Of a stretch of DNA of 64,000 nucleotides, positions 18,229 through 26,810 are shown in pieces (the stretch's first letter is position 1; every line of letters starts with the position of its first letter). Source of the DNA: Phenylobacterium sp. J367 (GTDB lineage Bacteria > Pseudomonadota > Alphaproteobacteria > Caulobacterales > Caulobacteraceae); the NCBI RefSeq assembly GCF_024699985.1, contig NZ_JAJONA010000001.1, forward strand, positions 496,001 to 560,000, given 5' to 3'. A program made the translations under genes and the position numbers. A model generated the notes under the pieces. It was not told the origin of the DNA, ran no database searches, and was given only the letters and a program-made list of their open reading frames with translations.

Positions 18229-19542
18229 TCAGACGTTGCCGGGCAGCTTGCAGCCGCCGGCGAAGGCGCAGCCCGTGGCGCCGATGGCGGTCACGGTCGG
18301 CGTGGTGTTGTACTCGAGCACATAGCCCTTGTAGCCGTCGGCGCAGGCGACCTCGACGAGCGTCGTGCCCTTCTGGGTCTTGGCCATCAGGCGCGAGTTC
18401 GAGACGACGCACGAGGCGACATTGTTCTTCTTCAGGTCGGCGGTGAGGCCCGAGTAGTCCACGTTGGTGGTCAGACCGCACTTGTAGCCGGCGACCAGCG
18501 CGTGGCCGCAGCCCAGGAACTGGCCCTTGCCGCTCGCCGGGAAGATGCCGACGCCGCCGGTGCCGTCCTTGCAGACCAGCTCGACGACCTCTTCCTGCCC
18601 GCGCATCGGGAACATCGCGTACTTCTCAACCTCGCAGTTGCCGCCGGCGTTCTTGGCCAGACGGGTGTAGAGGCCGGCCTGTTCACTCTGCGCCTGACGG
18701 GCGTCCGTCAGGGTGCAGCCACCGAGCACGCCCTGGGCCTTGGCGCAGTCCCAGTTCTGGGTCACGGCGCCGTTCTTCACCTTGTAGATGTAGCCCTTGC
18801 CGTCCTGGCAGGACGCTTCGAAGAAGCTGTCGCCGTCCTTGGAGGTGCCGACGAACCGGCGGTCCTTCACGGCGCACTGGGTGGTGGCGGCGTACTTGTC
18901 CACCACGGCCAGACGGGTGGCGGCGTCGCTGAGCGTGCACTTGATGTTGCCGGCGGCGTCATCGAAGTTCAGGCAGTTCTGCGCCGTGGCCGGCTTCGAA
19001 TTGTCGAAGGGCGAGGCGGTGATCAGGACGTAACCTTCGCCGCCCTGGCAGGCGACTTCGAAGAACGACTGGGTCTTGCCCTGGCCGATGCCACGGACGC
19101 GCTCAGGCGTACAGGCCGCGCCGGCCTGCTGGAGCATGGGGGTCAGGACCGCCTTCGGGTCGCTGTTCGCCGGCAGCTTGCAGGGAAGCGCGGCTTCCTT
19201 GGCGCCTTCCGGCGGGGTGTTGGCCTCGATGCAGGTGAAGGCCGTGGCCTGGCCGCCGGTCGGGGCCTGCAGCACGAAGCCCATGCCTTGCGAGCAGGCG
19301 ACTTCGTAGAAGCTGGTGGAGGTCTTGGCCTTCTTGTCCTCCTGCTTGCCGACATAGCGGGCGTCGGAGACCGTACAGGCCAGCCCCAGGGACTGGACGA
19401 CCGCAGGGGCCTCAGCCATGCCCTGCTTGCGCTGGGCCTCGGAGATCTCTCCGCCGCCCTTCTTGGCTTGCGAAAGCGCAGCCGCCGGGACGAGCACGGC
19501 CGCCACCAGCGCCGCCGCCAGTCCGATTGCTCTGGACCTCAT
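18229..19542 (-). CDS. Secreted Cys-rich protein with five internal repeats, unknown function
   Basis: 437 aa from ATG at 19542, with an AGGAGAG site before it. Signal peptide MRSRAIGLAAALVAAVLVPAAALSQA. The mature part consists of about five copies of an 80-90-residue unit. The recognisable core is a Cys, then VxDxRxVG, then a strand of the type SFYEVACSQGMGFVL; later copies read SFFEVACQGGEGYVL, SFFEASCQDGKGYIY, EVVELVCKDGTGGVG and TLVEVACADGYKGYVL. Cysteines occur in regular pairs, consistent with disulfides in the periplasm or outside the cell. I know no named family for it. It is followed by a clear terminator and is transcribed alone. Confidence 0.75.
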   Translation of the reverse strand: MRSRAIGLAAALVAAVLVPAAALSQAKKGGGEISEAQRKQGMAEAPAVVQSLGLACTVSDARYVGKQEDKKAKTSTSFYEVACSQGMGFVLQAPTGGQATAFTCIEANTPPEGAKEAALPCKLPANSDPKAVLTPMLQQAGAACTPERVRGIGQGKTQSFFEVACQGGEGYVLITASPFDNSKPATAQNCLNFDDAAGNIKCTLSDAATRLAVVDKYAATTQCAVKDRRFVGTSKDGDSFFEASCQDGKGYIYKVKNGAVTQNWDCAKAQGVLGGCTLTDARQAQSEQAGLYTRLAKNAGGNCEVEKYAMFPMRGQEEVVELVCKDGTGGVGIFPASGKGQFLGCGHALVAGYKCGLTTNVDYSGLTADLKKNNVASCVVSNSRLMAKTQKGTTLVEVACADGYKGYVLEYNTTPTVTAIGATGCAFAGGCKLPGNV

Positions 19543-19579
19543 CTTTAGAAATCTCTCCTGGGGTTTCCTTCGGCGCGCA

Positions 19580-19608
19580 CATAAGCGCCGCATAATACGA
19601 AGGGTCAA
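19580..19608 (-). promoter_or_regulatory. Possible sigma70-type promoter of the Cys-rich repeat gene
   Basis: On the minus strand TTGACC (19603-19608) and CTTATG (19580-19585) are 17 bases apart, about 38 bases before the ATG. The -35 is good, the -10 poor. Confidence 0.35.
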
Positions 19609-19710
19609 GATGAGCCGAGATGCTGGCCGAAGTGTGACATCGATCCAACGGCTTAGGACGCGCCCGGGCGCCTCCCGGGCGGCATTCCGCACACCCTCGT
19701 TACGGCTCAG

Positions 19711-20166
19711 CTAGGCTTCGCGGACCCGGAGCCGGGCGCCGTGGACGCCCACGACCTGGACGCGGGCGCCGGCCTTCAGCCGTTCGCCAGCCTCCAGTTC
19801 GGCGGCCCACTCCTTGCCGTCGATGGAGACCCGGCCCGAGCGGTTCTCGAACGCCGCCACGGCCTGGCCGTTCTGGCCGACCAGCCGCGCGATGTTGTCG
19901 TTGATGTCGTCGCCCTCGGCGACCACCGAGCGCGGCAGGTAGCGCCGGGCCGCGAGCGTCGAGGCGGCGGTCAGGCCGGCATAGACCAGGAGCGCCGCCG
20001 GGAATGAGATGCCGGTCAGCGCCAGCAGACCGACAACCCCGGCCGAGGCCGCCGCCCAGAGCAACCAGCCCGAGCCGGTGAGGATCTCCACCGCCAGGAT
20101 CGCCGCGGCGAGCGCCGCCCAGGCCCAAAACGGGTGGGCGGTGTAGAGGTCGTAGGCCATTTCCAT
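19711..20166 (-). CDS. NfeD-family membrane protein
   Basis: 151 aa. Two or three membrane segments (WAWAALAAAILAVEIL, WLLWAAASAGVVGLLAL, FPAALLVYAGLTAAS) are followed by a small OB-fold (NIARLVGQNGQAVAAFENRSGRVSIDGKEWAAEL...GARVQVVGVHGARLRV), the short NfeD layout. It starts 4 bases after the stop of an SPFH gene. NfeD and SPFH proteins work as pairs in membrane microdomain organisation or membrane protein quality control. Confidence 0.88.
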   Translation of the reverse strand: MEMAYDLYTAHPFWAWAALAAAILAVEILTGSGWLLWAAASAGVVGLLALTGISFPAALLVYAGLTAASTLAARRYLPRSVVAEGDDINDNIARLVGQNGQAVAAFENRSGRVSIDGKEWAAELEAGERLKAGARVQVVGVHGARLRVREA

Positions 20167-20169
20167 GTC

Positions 20170-21153
20170 TTACCCTCCGGTGGGCGGCACCGCCGAGGCG
20201 CGGCCCGCGGCGCGCGGGCGCGGCGGCGGCGGCGAGGCGGGCGGAGCGTCGGCCTGCACCGCCTTCACGAGTTCGCCGATCCCGCCGATCGAGCCGACCA
20301 GCGCGCTCATCTCGGCGGGCACGATGACGGTCTTCTGCTGCGGGCTCTCGGCCAGCTTGCCGAACGCCTCCACATACTTCTGGGCGACGAAGTAGTTGAT
20401 GGCGTTCACGTCGCCGCGGGCGATGGCGTTGGACACCAGCTCCGTGGCCTTGGCCTCGGCCTCGGCTTCCCGCTCGCGGGCTTCGGCGTCGCGGAAGGCG
20501 GCCTCGCGGCGGCCCTCCGCCTGCAGGATCGCCGACTGCTTCTGGCCCTCTGCCACCGTGATCGCCGCCTGCTTCTCGCCGTCGGCCTCGGTGATCACCG
20601 CGCGCCGCTCGCGCTCGGCTTTCATCTGCCGGGCCATGGCGTTGGTGATGTCCGGCGGCGGCTGCAGATCCTTGATCTCGATGCGCGCGGCCTTGACGCC
20701 CCAGGGCGTAGTGGCGTCGTCGATGACGTTGAGCAGCCGGGTGTTGATCTGGTCCCGCTGGCTCAGAACCTCGTCGAGCTCCATGGAGCCCACCACGGTC
20801 CTGAGGTTGGTCATGGCGAGTTGCGAGATCGCATAGTGCAGGTTGTCGACGCGGTAGGCGGCCGAGGCGGCGTCCATCACCTGGATGAAGATGATGGCGT
20901 CGACCTGGACGGACACGTTGTCCTTTGTGATCACGTCCTGGCGGGGCACGTCCAGCACCTGCTCCATCATGTTGACCTTGCGCCCGACGCCTTCGACGAA
21001 CGGGGTCAGGAAGCTGATGCCGGGCTTCAGCGTGCGGGTGTAGCGGCCGAACCGCTCGACCGTGTATTCGCGCCCTTGCGGCACGATCTTGATGGCGCTG
21101 AGCGCGATGATGATCGCCAGCGCCAGGAAGACCAGCGCGACTGCCAGTTCCAT
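20170..21153 (-). CDS. SPFH/band-7 membrane protein (QmcA/stomatin type)
   Basis: 327 aa from ATG at 21153 with a GGAGGAG site. One N-terminal anchor (LAVALVFLALAIIIALSAI) precedes the SPFH domain: IVPQGREYTVERFGRYTRTLKPG, MMEQVLDVPRQDVITKDNVSV, NLRTVVGSMELDEVLSQRD. A long Ala/Glu-rich coiled coil follows (RQMKAERERRAVITEADGEKQAAI), and then a proline-rich tail. It forms oligomeric membrane scaffolds and is paired with the NfeD gene directly downstream, forming an SPFH-nfeD operon. Confidence 0.92.
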   Translation of the reverse strand: MELAVALVFLALAIIIALSAIKIVPQGREYTVERFGRYTRTLKPGISFLTPFVEGVGRKVNMMEQVLDVPRQDVITKDNVSVQVDAIIFIQVMDAASAAYRVDNLHYAISQLAMTNLRTVVGSMELDEVLSQRDQINTRLLNVIDDATTPWGVKAARIEIKDLQPPPDITNAMARQMKAERERRAVITEADGEKQAAITVAEGQKQSAILQAEGRREAAFRDAEAREREAEAEAKATELVSNAIARGDVNAINYFVAQKYVEAFGKLAESPQQKTVIVPAEMSALVGSIGGIGELVKAVQADAPPASPPPPRPRAAGRASAVPPTGG

Positions 21154-21280
21154 TCGGTCTCCTCCAGGTTGCCGCACCAGATTATCGGCGGCCGGACGAC
21201 CATGATATGGGAATTAAGGCAGCGCTTGCGAGCGCCCAGCCATGTTGGCGCCCCAGTCCGGCGCCTGATAGCGCAGCGCC

Positions 21281-21827
21281 ATGATCCGACAGACCCTATT
21301 GCTCGCCGCCCTCGCCGTCCTGGTCTCCGCCCAGGCCCCGGCTCCCAAGGCCCCCCGCCGCCAAGGCGGCCGTGGCGAAGGCCGCCCCCGCCGCCCCGGC
21401 GGACTTCAACGCCCAGGACCCGGCGAGCCTGGTGGCCCTTCTGGCCAGCCTCGACGCCAAGGCCGAGATCGTCCAGCGCGACGGAGAGGGCGTGCGCCTG
21501 AGGGTGACCTCGCCGGCAGGCGGCTTCGTCGCCGAGTACGCGGGCTGCAACGCCCAGGGCCGCGCCTGCCGCGCGCTACAGTTCGACGCCGCCGCCGACC
21601 GCAGCGCGCCGACCCTCGTGCAGACCAACGCCTTCAACCAGAGCTCGCTGACCTGCCGGATCGTCCAGGACCGGGCGAGCCGGCCGCATGTGATCTATTC
21701 GACCCTGCTGTTTCCCGGCGACACGCGCCAGGAGATGCAGACCCAGATCGCCGCCTGGCGCGCCTGTCTCGGCGACTTCGGCGCCTTCCTGAAGGATCCG
21801 CCGGGCTACCTCGCGACCGCGCCCTAG
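21281..21827 (+). CDS. Exported YbjN-like domain protein (one frameshift)
   Basis: After correction about 181 aa. Signal peptide MIRQTLLLAALAVLVSAQA, an Ala/Pro linker, then a domain with FVAEYAGCNAQGRACRALQFDAA, TLVQTNAFNQSSL and a C-terminal AAWRACLGDFGAFL, which follows the pattern of alphaproteobacterial YbjN proteins (Cys pair, N-x-N/W-N motif). The frame breaks in the C6 run 21351-21356, one C too many between the signal peptide and the domain. The function is unknown. It is convergent with the flavin oxidoreductase gene; the stops overlap by 4 bases. Confidence 0.7.
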
Positions 21828-22807
21828 GCCGCGACGGACGACTTCGCGCGGATCGCGGCGACGCGGTCGATGGCGGCCTCGGCCTCGGCCATGATCCGCC
21901 GCACGATCTCGCCGGCCGGTAGGACGTCGTGCACCCCGCCCGCCGACTGGCCCATGGCGAAGCACGACTTGTCTGGATCGAGCCCCTCGATCTGGCCGCC
22001 GATGCCGCCCATGACGCCGGCCTGGTGCGAGACCATGGCCTGCATGGGGAAGGGCTGGATATCGGACGGCCGGCTTTCCCAGTCCTCGACATAGGGGTTC
22101 TTCTTCACCCGCATCGGCTTGCCGGAATAGCAGCGCGTGCGGACCGTATCCTCGTCCGCCGCCTCGACGATGGTCTGGCGGTAGAGGTCGCCGGCATGAG
22201 CTTCCAGCGAAGCAATGAACCGGGTGCCCATCCAGACGCCCACCGCGCCCAGGCTCAGCGCCGCCGCCAGGCCACGGCCGTCATAGAGGCCGCCGGCCGC
22301 CACCACCGGGATCTTCACCGCCTCCACGGCCTGGGCCACCAGCGGCAGGGTGCCAACGAGGCCGGTGTGGCCGCCACCCTCGCCGCCCTGGCAGATCACC
22401 GCGTCGCAGCCGGCTTGCTCGGCCTTCACGGCGTGCTTGACCGCCCCGCAGACGACCATGACCTTCAGGCCGCCCTTCTTGAGCTTCTCGAGGATGGGCA
22501 TGGGTACGCCGAGGCCGGCCACGAAGCTGGACGCACCCTCCTCGATGATCACGTCCACGGACGCCGTCAGGCTCTCCGGGCTGGCGGCCAGCAGGTCGAC
22601 CCCGAACGGCCTGTCGGTGAGCGTCTTCACCTGCCGCATCTGCTCGCGGATGAAGTCGGGACCCCGGCCGGCCATGCCCAGCACGCCGTAGCCGCCGGCG
22701 TTCGACACCGCCGCCACGAGCTCCGCGTAGGAGACCCCGCCCATGCCGGCCAGCATGATCGGATGGGTCACGCCCAGCAGGTCGCAGAGCTTGGTGTGCA
22801 GGGTCAT
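21824..22807 (-). CDS. Nitronate monooxygenase / 2-nitropropane dioxygenase-family flavoprotein
   Basis: 327 aa TIM-barrel FMN enzyme. N-terminus LLGVTHPIMLAGMGGVSYAELVAAVSNAGG, phosphate-binding CQGGEGGGHTG and VVAAGGLYDGRGLAAALSLGAVGVWMGTRF are diagnostic. Such enzymes oxidise alkyl nitronates such as propionate-3-nitronate, and some act as enoyl reductases. It lies at the downstream end of a minus-strand run of oxidoreductases (YaaA, 3-hydroxybutyrate dehydrogenase, SDR). Confidence 0.88.
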   Translation of the reverse strand: MTLHTKLCDLLGVTHPIMLAGMGGVSYAELVAAVSNAGGYGVLGMAGRGPDFIREQMRQVKTLTDRPFGVDLLAASPESLTASVDVIIEEGASSFVAGLGVPMPILEKLKKGGLKVMVVCGAVKHAVKAEQAGCDAVICQGGEGGGHTGLVGTLPLVAQAVEAVKIPVVAAGGLYDGRGLAAALSLGAVGVWMGTRFIASLEAHAGDLYRQTIVEAADEDTVRTRCYSGKPMRVKKNPYVEDWESRPSDIQPFPMQAMVSHQAGVMGGIGGQIEGLDPDKSCFAMGQSAGGVHDVLPAGEIVRRIMAEAEAAIDRVAAIRAKSSVAA

Positions 22808-22882
22808 GGCGTCCTCCCGATGTCTCGTTGCCGTGAGGATGGCGCCGCGGGTTATCGATGGAAACTGTGACCCGAGGGAACC

Positions 22883-23663
22883 TCAGTAGATCGTGTAGCC
22901 GCCGTCGATGACGAAGCTGTCGCCCGTGTGGAACTTCGAGGCGTCCGAGGCCAGGTAGACGGCGATGCCGGAGAAGTCGTCGCCCTCGCCCCAGCGGCGC
23001 ATGGGCACCCGACCGATGGCCTTCTCGTTGAAGGTATCCCACGCCTGCAGGCCGGCGGTCATGTCGGTGGCGATCCAGCCGGGCAGGATGGAGTTCGCGC
23101 GGATGCCGTAGCGGGCGTACTCCACCGCCAGGCCACGCACCATGGAGAGCACGGCGCCCTTGGTGGATGCATAGGCCTGGTTGCGCGGCGCCCCCGTGGA
23201 TGGCCGAGGTGGACGAGGTGACGACCAGCGAGCCGCCGGGGTCGCCGGCCTTGGCGCGCTCGATCATGTGCCTGGCGGCCTCGCGGAAGGTCCAGAAGAC
23301 GGCGTCCAAGTTCACGGTGGTGACGCGCCGCCACTTCTCGGTGGTCATCTCCTCAAACGGCGCGCCGCCGCCGATGCCGGCGTTGGCCGCCACAAAGTCG
23401 AGCCGGCCGAAGGTCTTCAGCACCTCGGCGACGGCGGCTACGACGGCGGCCTCGTCGGCCACGTCGACCTTCTGGACGAGCACCTCGACGCCGTAGGCCT
23501 TCAGGGCCTCTTCCGCCTTGGCGTTCTTCTCGGGATTCTGGCCCCAGATGGCGATCTTGGCGCCGGCCGAGGCCAGGCCTTCGGCCATGCCGAGCCCGAT
23601 GCCCCCGTTGCCGCCGGTGACCAGCGCCACCTTCCCCGTCAGGTCGAACGGCTTGAACGCCAT
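22883..23663 (-). CDS. Short-chain dehydrogenase/reductase (one frameshift)
   Basis: 259 aa after correction. Rossmann motif ALVTGGNGGIGLGMAEGLA, NNAG variant ANAGIGGG, catalytic Ser in VVTSSTSAIHG, and the Tyr-Lys pair in QAYASTKGAVLSMVRGLAVEY; the C-terminus ends VIDGGYTIY. The frame breaks at the run 23191-23195, where one extra base separates AIHG from APRNQAYASTK. It is an NAD(P)-dependent oxidoreductase of the gluconate 5-dehydrogenase/acyl reductase type; the substrate is unknown. Confidence 0.85.
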
Positions 23664-23728
23664 GGGCTCCGTCTCCTCGATTTCAAACGATCGTTGGGGA
23701 GCGAAAGGCCGTGGTTACGGCGGGTTCG

Positions 23729-24526
23729 TCAAGCCGCCGTCCAGCCGCCGTCGACGGTGTAGGCCGCGCCCGTCGTGCCCCCGCCCATGTCCGAGACGAG
23801 GTAGAGCAGCAGGCCCGAGAGCTGGTCGTAGGTGATGAAGCTCTTGCTGGGCTGGACGGCCAGGATCACATCCTCGACCACCCGGTCCTCGGCGATGCCG
23901 CGGGCCTTGGCCTGGTCGGCGATCTGGGCCTCCACCAGCGCGGTCTTCACATAACCCGGGCAGATCGCGTTGACCGTGATCCCCTGCTTCGCCACCTCCA
24001 GCGCCGCCGACTTGGAGAAGCCGACGACCCCGTGCTTGGCCGCCACATAGGCCGACTTGAACGGCGAGGCGACGAGCCCGTGCGCAGAGGCGATGTTCAC
24101 CACCCGCCCGCGTCCGGCCGCCTTCATCAGCGGCAGCGCCGCGCGGGTGGCGTGGAAGACGCTGGTCAGGTTGATGGCGATGATCGCGTCCCACTTCTCG
24201 GGCGGGAACTCGTCCACCGGGGCGACGTGCTGGATGCCGGCGTTGTTGACCAGGATGTCCAACCGGCCGAACTCGCGGCGCGCGGTCTCCACCAGGTCGG
24301 CGATCTCCTCCGGCCGGGTCATGTCGGCGCCGTGGTAGAGCACCTTCACCCCGGTCTCGGCCGCGATCCGCGCCCGGTCGGCCTCGATCTGGGCCGCATC
24401 TCCGAAGCCGTTCAGGATCACGTTCACGCCCTGCTTCGCCAGCGCCTCGGCCAGGTGCTGACCGATGCCGCTGGTCGAGCCGGTGATCACCGCGGCCTGG
24501 CCTTCGAGGTTGTAGGGCTGCGGCAT
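23729..24526 (-). CDS. bdhA: 3-hydroxybutyrate dehydrogenase
   Basis: 265 aa SDR. Motifs: AAVITGSTSGIGQHLAEALA, NNAGIQHVAPVDEFPPEKWD, Ser in NIASAHGLVASPFKSAYVAAKHG with Y-x3-K, and the very typical NAICPGYVKTALVEAQI and ILAVQPSKSFITYDQL. It oxidises D-3-hydroxybutyrate to acetoacetate, the last step of PHB breakdown. It is 65 bases upstream of the other SDR and 3 bases downstream of yaaA on the same strand. Confidence 0.92.
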   Translation of the reverse strand: MPQPYNLEGQAAVITGSTSGIGQHLAEALAKQGVNVILNGFGDAAQIEADRARIAAETGVKVLYHGADMTRPEEIADLVETARREFGRLDILVNNAGIQHVAPVDEFPPEKWDAIIAINLTSVFHATRAALPLMKAAGRGRVVNIASAHGLVASPFKSAYVAAKHGVVGFSKSAALEVAKQGITVNAICPGYVKTALVEAQIADQAKARGIAEDRVVEDVILAVQPSKSFITYDQLSGLLLYLVSDMGGGTTGAAYTVDGGWTAA

Positions 24527-24529
24527 GGC

Positions 24530-25324
24530 TCAGGCTTTCTTGGCGGCGGACGGCGGCGGGGGCTGCGGGCGGGAGAAGGTGAACTCCTCGTCGCTCGACT
24601 GTGACGGGACGAACCGGTAGCCGTCCACGTCGAAGGCCTTCAGGTCGTCGCGCTTGGCGATCCGGTTGTCGATGGCGTAGCGGGCCAGCAGGCCGCGGGC
24701 CCGCTTGGCGTAGAAGGAGATGATCCGGCTCTCGCCGTCCTTCTCCTCGAGGAAGCGGCAGGTCACCACCGGCAGCGTCAGCGCCGCGCGGTCGACGGCG
24801 CCGAAATACTCGCCGCTGGCGCAGTTCACGAGGGTCTTGTCTTTGTGGCCGCGCGCCTCTTCGTTCAGCGCCTCCGAGATTCGGCTCCCCCAGAAGTCGT
24901 AGAGGCTCTGGCCCCGCTTGGTCTTGATCCGCACGCCCATCTCCAGCCGGTAGGGCTGGATTGCGTCCATCGGCCGGAGCAGGCCGTAAAGGCCCGAGAG
25001 GATGCGGACGTGGTCCTGCGCCCAGGCCAGGCCCTTCCTGTCCAGCGTACGGGCCTTCAGGCCCGTGTAGACGTCGCCATTGAAGGCGAACGCCGCCTGC
25101 AGACCGTCCTCGGACGCCGGGTCGAAGGCCTGGAAGCGCTCGCGGTTCAGCTTCGCCAGGTTGTCGGACAGCGCCATCATCGTCTTGAGATCGGCGGCGC
25201 GGAGCTTCTTCGTGGTCTTGCTGAGCTCCGCCGTCTGGTCGGCGAGCTGCGGGGCCGTGAGCGGCGCGAAATCCGGTCCGGCGCTGAAGTCGAGCGCCTT
25301 GGCCGGCGAGAGGACGATGAGCAT
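24530..25324 (-). CDS. yaaA: Peroxide stress protein YaaA (DUF328)
   Basis: 264 aa. The family signature MLIVLSPAKALDF begins the protein; AFNGDVYTGLKARTL, ILSGLYGLLRPMDAIQPYRLEMGVRI, NCASGEYFGAVD and FYAKRARGLLARY follow in the expected order. YaaA lowers free iron and protects DNA from hydrogen peroxide. It is the first of three closely spaced minus-strand genes with bdhA and an SDR. Confidence 0.95.
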   Translation of the reverse strand: MLIVLSPAKALDFSAGPDFAPLTAPQLADQTAELSKTTKKLRAADLKTMMALSDNLAKLNRERFQAFDPASEDGLQAAFAFNGDVYTGLKARTLDRKGLAWAQDHVRILSGLYGLLRPMDAIQPYRLEMGVRIKTKRGQSLYDFWGSRISEALNEEARGHKDKTLVNCASGEYFGAVDRAALTLPVVTCRFLEEKDGESRIISFYAKRARGLLARYAIDNRIAKRDDLKAFDVDGYRFVPSQSSDEEFTFSRPQPPPPSAAKKA

Positions 25325-25377
25325 CTTGCCCGCCTCTTACGGGCCCCTGACCCGGCCGCCAACCCCTTCACAGGGGT

Positions 25378-26787
25378 TTAGAACAGCACCCGCGGATTCA
25401 TGATGCGCTTGGGGTCGAGCGCCTGGCGGATCGCCCGCATCGCAGCCACCTCGACCGGGCTCTTGTAGCGCTCGGCCTCCGCCGTCTTCATCGAGCCCAG
25501 GCCGTGCTCGGCGCTGATCGAGCCGCCGTAGCTCGCCACGATGTCGTGCACCCTGCGGCTGCCGGCGTCGCGCTTGCCCGAATGCTCGGCGTCCGAGCCG
25601 CCGTCGGGCCGGAGCACGTCGTAGTGGATGTTGCCGTCGCCCACGTGGCCGAAGGCGGCGATGCGGGCGCCGGGTGCGAAGGCCTGCATGGCCTCCGTCG
25701 CCTCCGCCAGGAACGCGGCGACCTGGCTCACCGGCACCGCGACGTCATGCTTCCAGGTGGCGCCTTCGGGCTTCTGGGCCGGCGACTGGTTCTCGCGGAT
25801 CGCCCAGAGCGCCTTGGCCTGGGTGTCGGACTGGGCGACCACCGCGTCCTCGATCAGCCCCTCCTCGGCGCCGCTGGCCAGGAACCGCTCCATGGCCGCC
25901 TCCGCCGAGCCCGGTTCGCCCGAGGCGAACTCCGCCAGCACGTACCAGGCGTGGCGTCCGGACAGCGGATCGCGGGTCCCGGCGATGTTGCGCAGCGCGA
26001 AGTCGATGCCGATGCGGGCCATCAGCTCGAAGGCCTCCACCGCGCCGCCGGTCTCCTCCCGGGCCCGGGCCAGGAGCTTCAGCGCGGCTTCCGGTGTCGC
26101 CATCCCGATCATCGCCACCGCCCGGCTGGCCATCACCGGGTGCAGCTTCAGCGCCGCGGCGGTGACCACGCCCAGCGTGCCCTCGGCCCCGATCAAGAGC
26201 TGCTTGAGGTCGTAGCCGGTGTTGTCCTTCCGCAGGCGCTTCAGCCCATCCCAGACGTCGCCGTTGGGCAGCACCGCCTCGAGGCCCAGCACCAGGGACC
26301 GGGCCATGCCGTAGCGCAGCACCTGGGTGCCGCCGGCGTTGGTGGAAACGAAGCCGCCGACCGTCGCCGAGCCTTCCGAGGCGAGCCCGAGCGGGAAGCG
26401 GCGGTTGGCGGCGGCGGCGGCATCGTGGACGGCCGACAGCGTCACCCCGGCCTCGGCCACCAGCACGTCGTCGTACGCGTCGAGGTCGCGGATGGCGCGC
26501 AGGCGCTCGGTGGAGAGCAGGATCTCGCCTTGCGGGATCTGGCCGCCGACCAGGCCGGTATTGCCGCCCTGCGGGGTGATCGGCACGCCGGCCTCGAAAC
26601 AGATGCCGACCACCGCGGCGACGTCCGCCGTGGTCTTGGGCAGCGCCAGGAATGGCGTGTGACCGACCCAGCGATCGCGCCATTCCACGAGCTTCGGCGC
26701 CAGCCGGTCGGGATCCTGGCTCCAGCCGCCCTCGCCGAGCACGGCCTTCAGGCGCGAGAGGACGTCGGCGGGGACGGAGACGGTCAT
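25378..26787 (-). CDS. FAD-linked oxidase, D-2-hydroxyacid dehydrogenase (GlcD/D2HGDH-like)
   Basis: 469 aa vanillyl-alcohol-oxidase-fold flavoenzyme. FAD-binding segment PITPQGGNTGLVGGQIP and LASEGSATVGGFVSTNAGG, then RKDNTGYDLKQLLIGAEGTLGVV, and the C-terminal metal/substrate segment FGHVGDGNIHYDVLRP with SAEHGLGSMK. This is the pattern of D-2-hydroxyglutarate or D-lactate dehydrogenases that pass electrons to a carrier. The exact substrate is undecided. Confidence 0.88.
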   Translation of the reverse strand: MTVSVPADVLSRLKAVLGEGGWSQDPDRLAPKLVEWRDRWVGHTPFLALPKTTADVAAVVGICFEAGVPITPQGGNTGLVGGQIPQGEILLSTERLRAIRDLDAYDDVLVAEAGVTLSAVHDAAAAANRRFPLGLASEGSATVGGFVSTNAGGTQVLRYGMARSLVLGLEAVLPNGDVWDGLKRLRKDNTGYDLKQLLIGAEGTLGVVTAAALKLHPVMASRAVAMIGMATPEAALKLLARAREETGGAVEAFELMARIGIDFALRNIAGTRDPLSGRHAWYVLAEFASGEPGSAEAAMERFLASGAEEGLIEDAVVAQSDTQAKALWAIRENQSPAQKPEGATWKHDVAVPVSQVAAFLAEATEAMQAFAPGARIAAFGHVGDGNIHYDVLRPDGGSDAEHSGKRDAGSRRVHDIVASYGGSISAEHGLGSMKTAEAERYKSPVEVAAMRAIRQALDPKRIMNPRVLF

Positions 26788-26810
26788 GGGACGAGGATAG
26801 CGCCTGCGCC

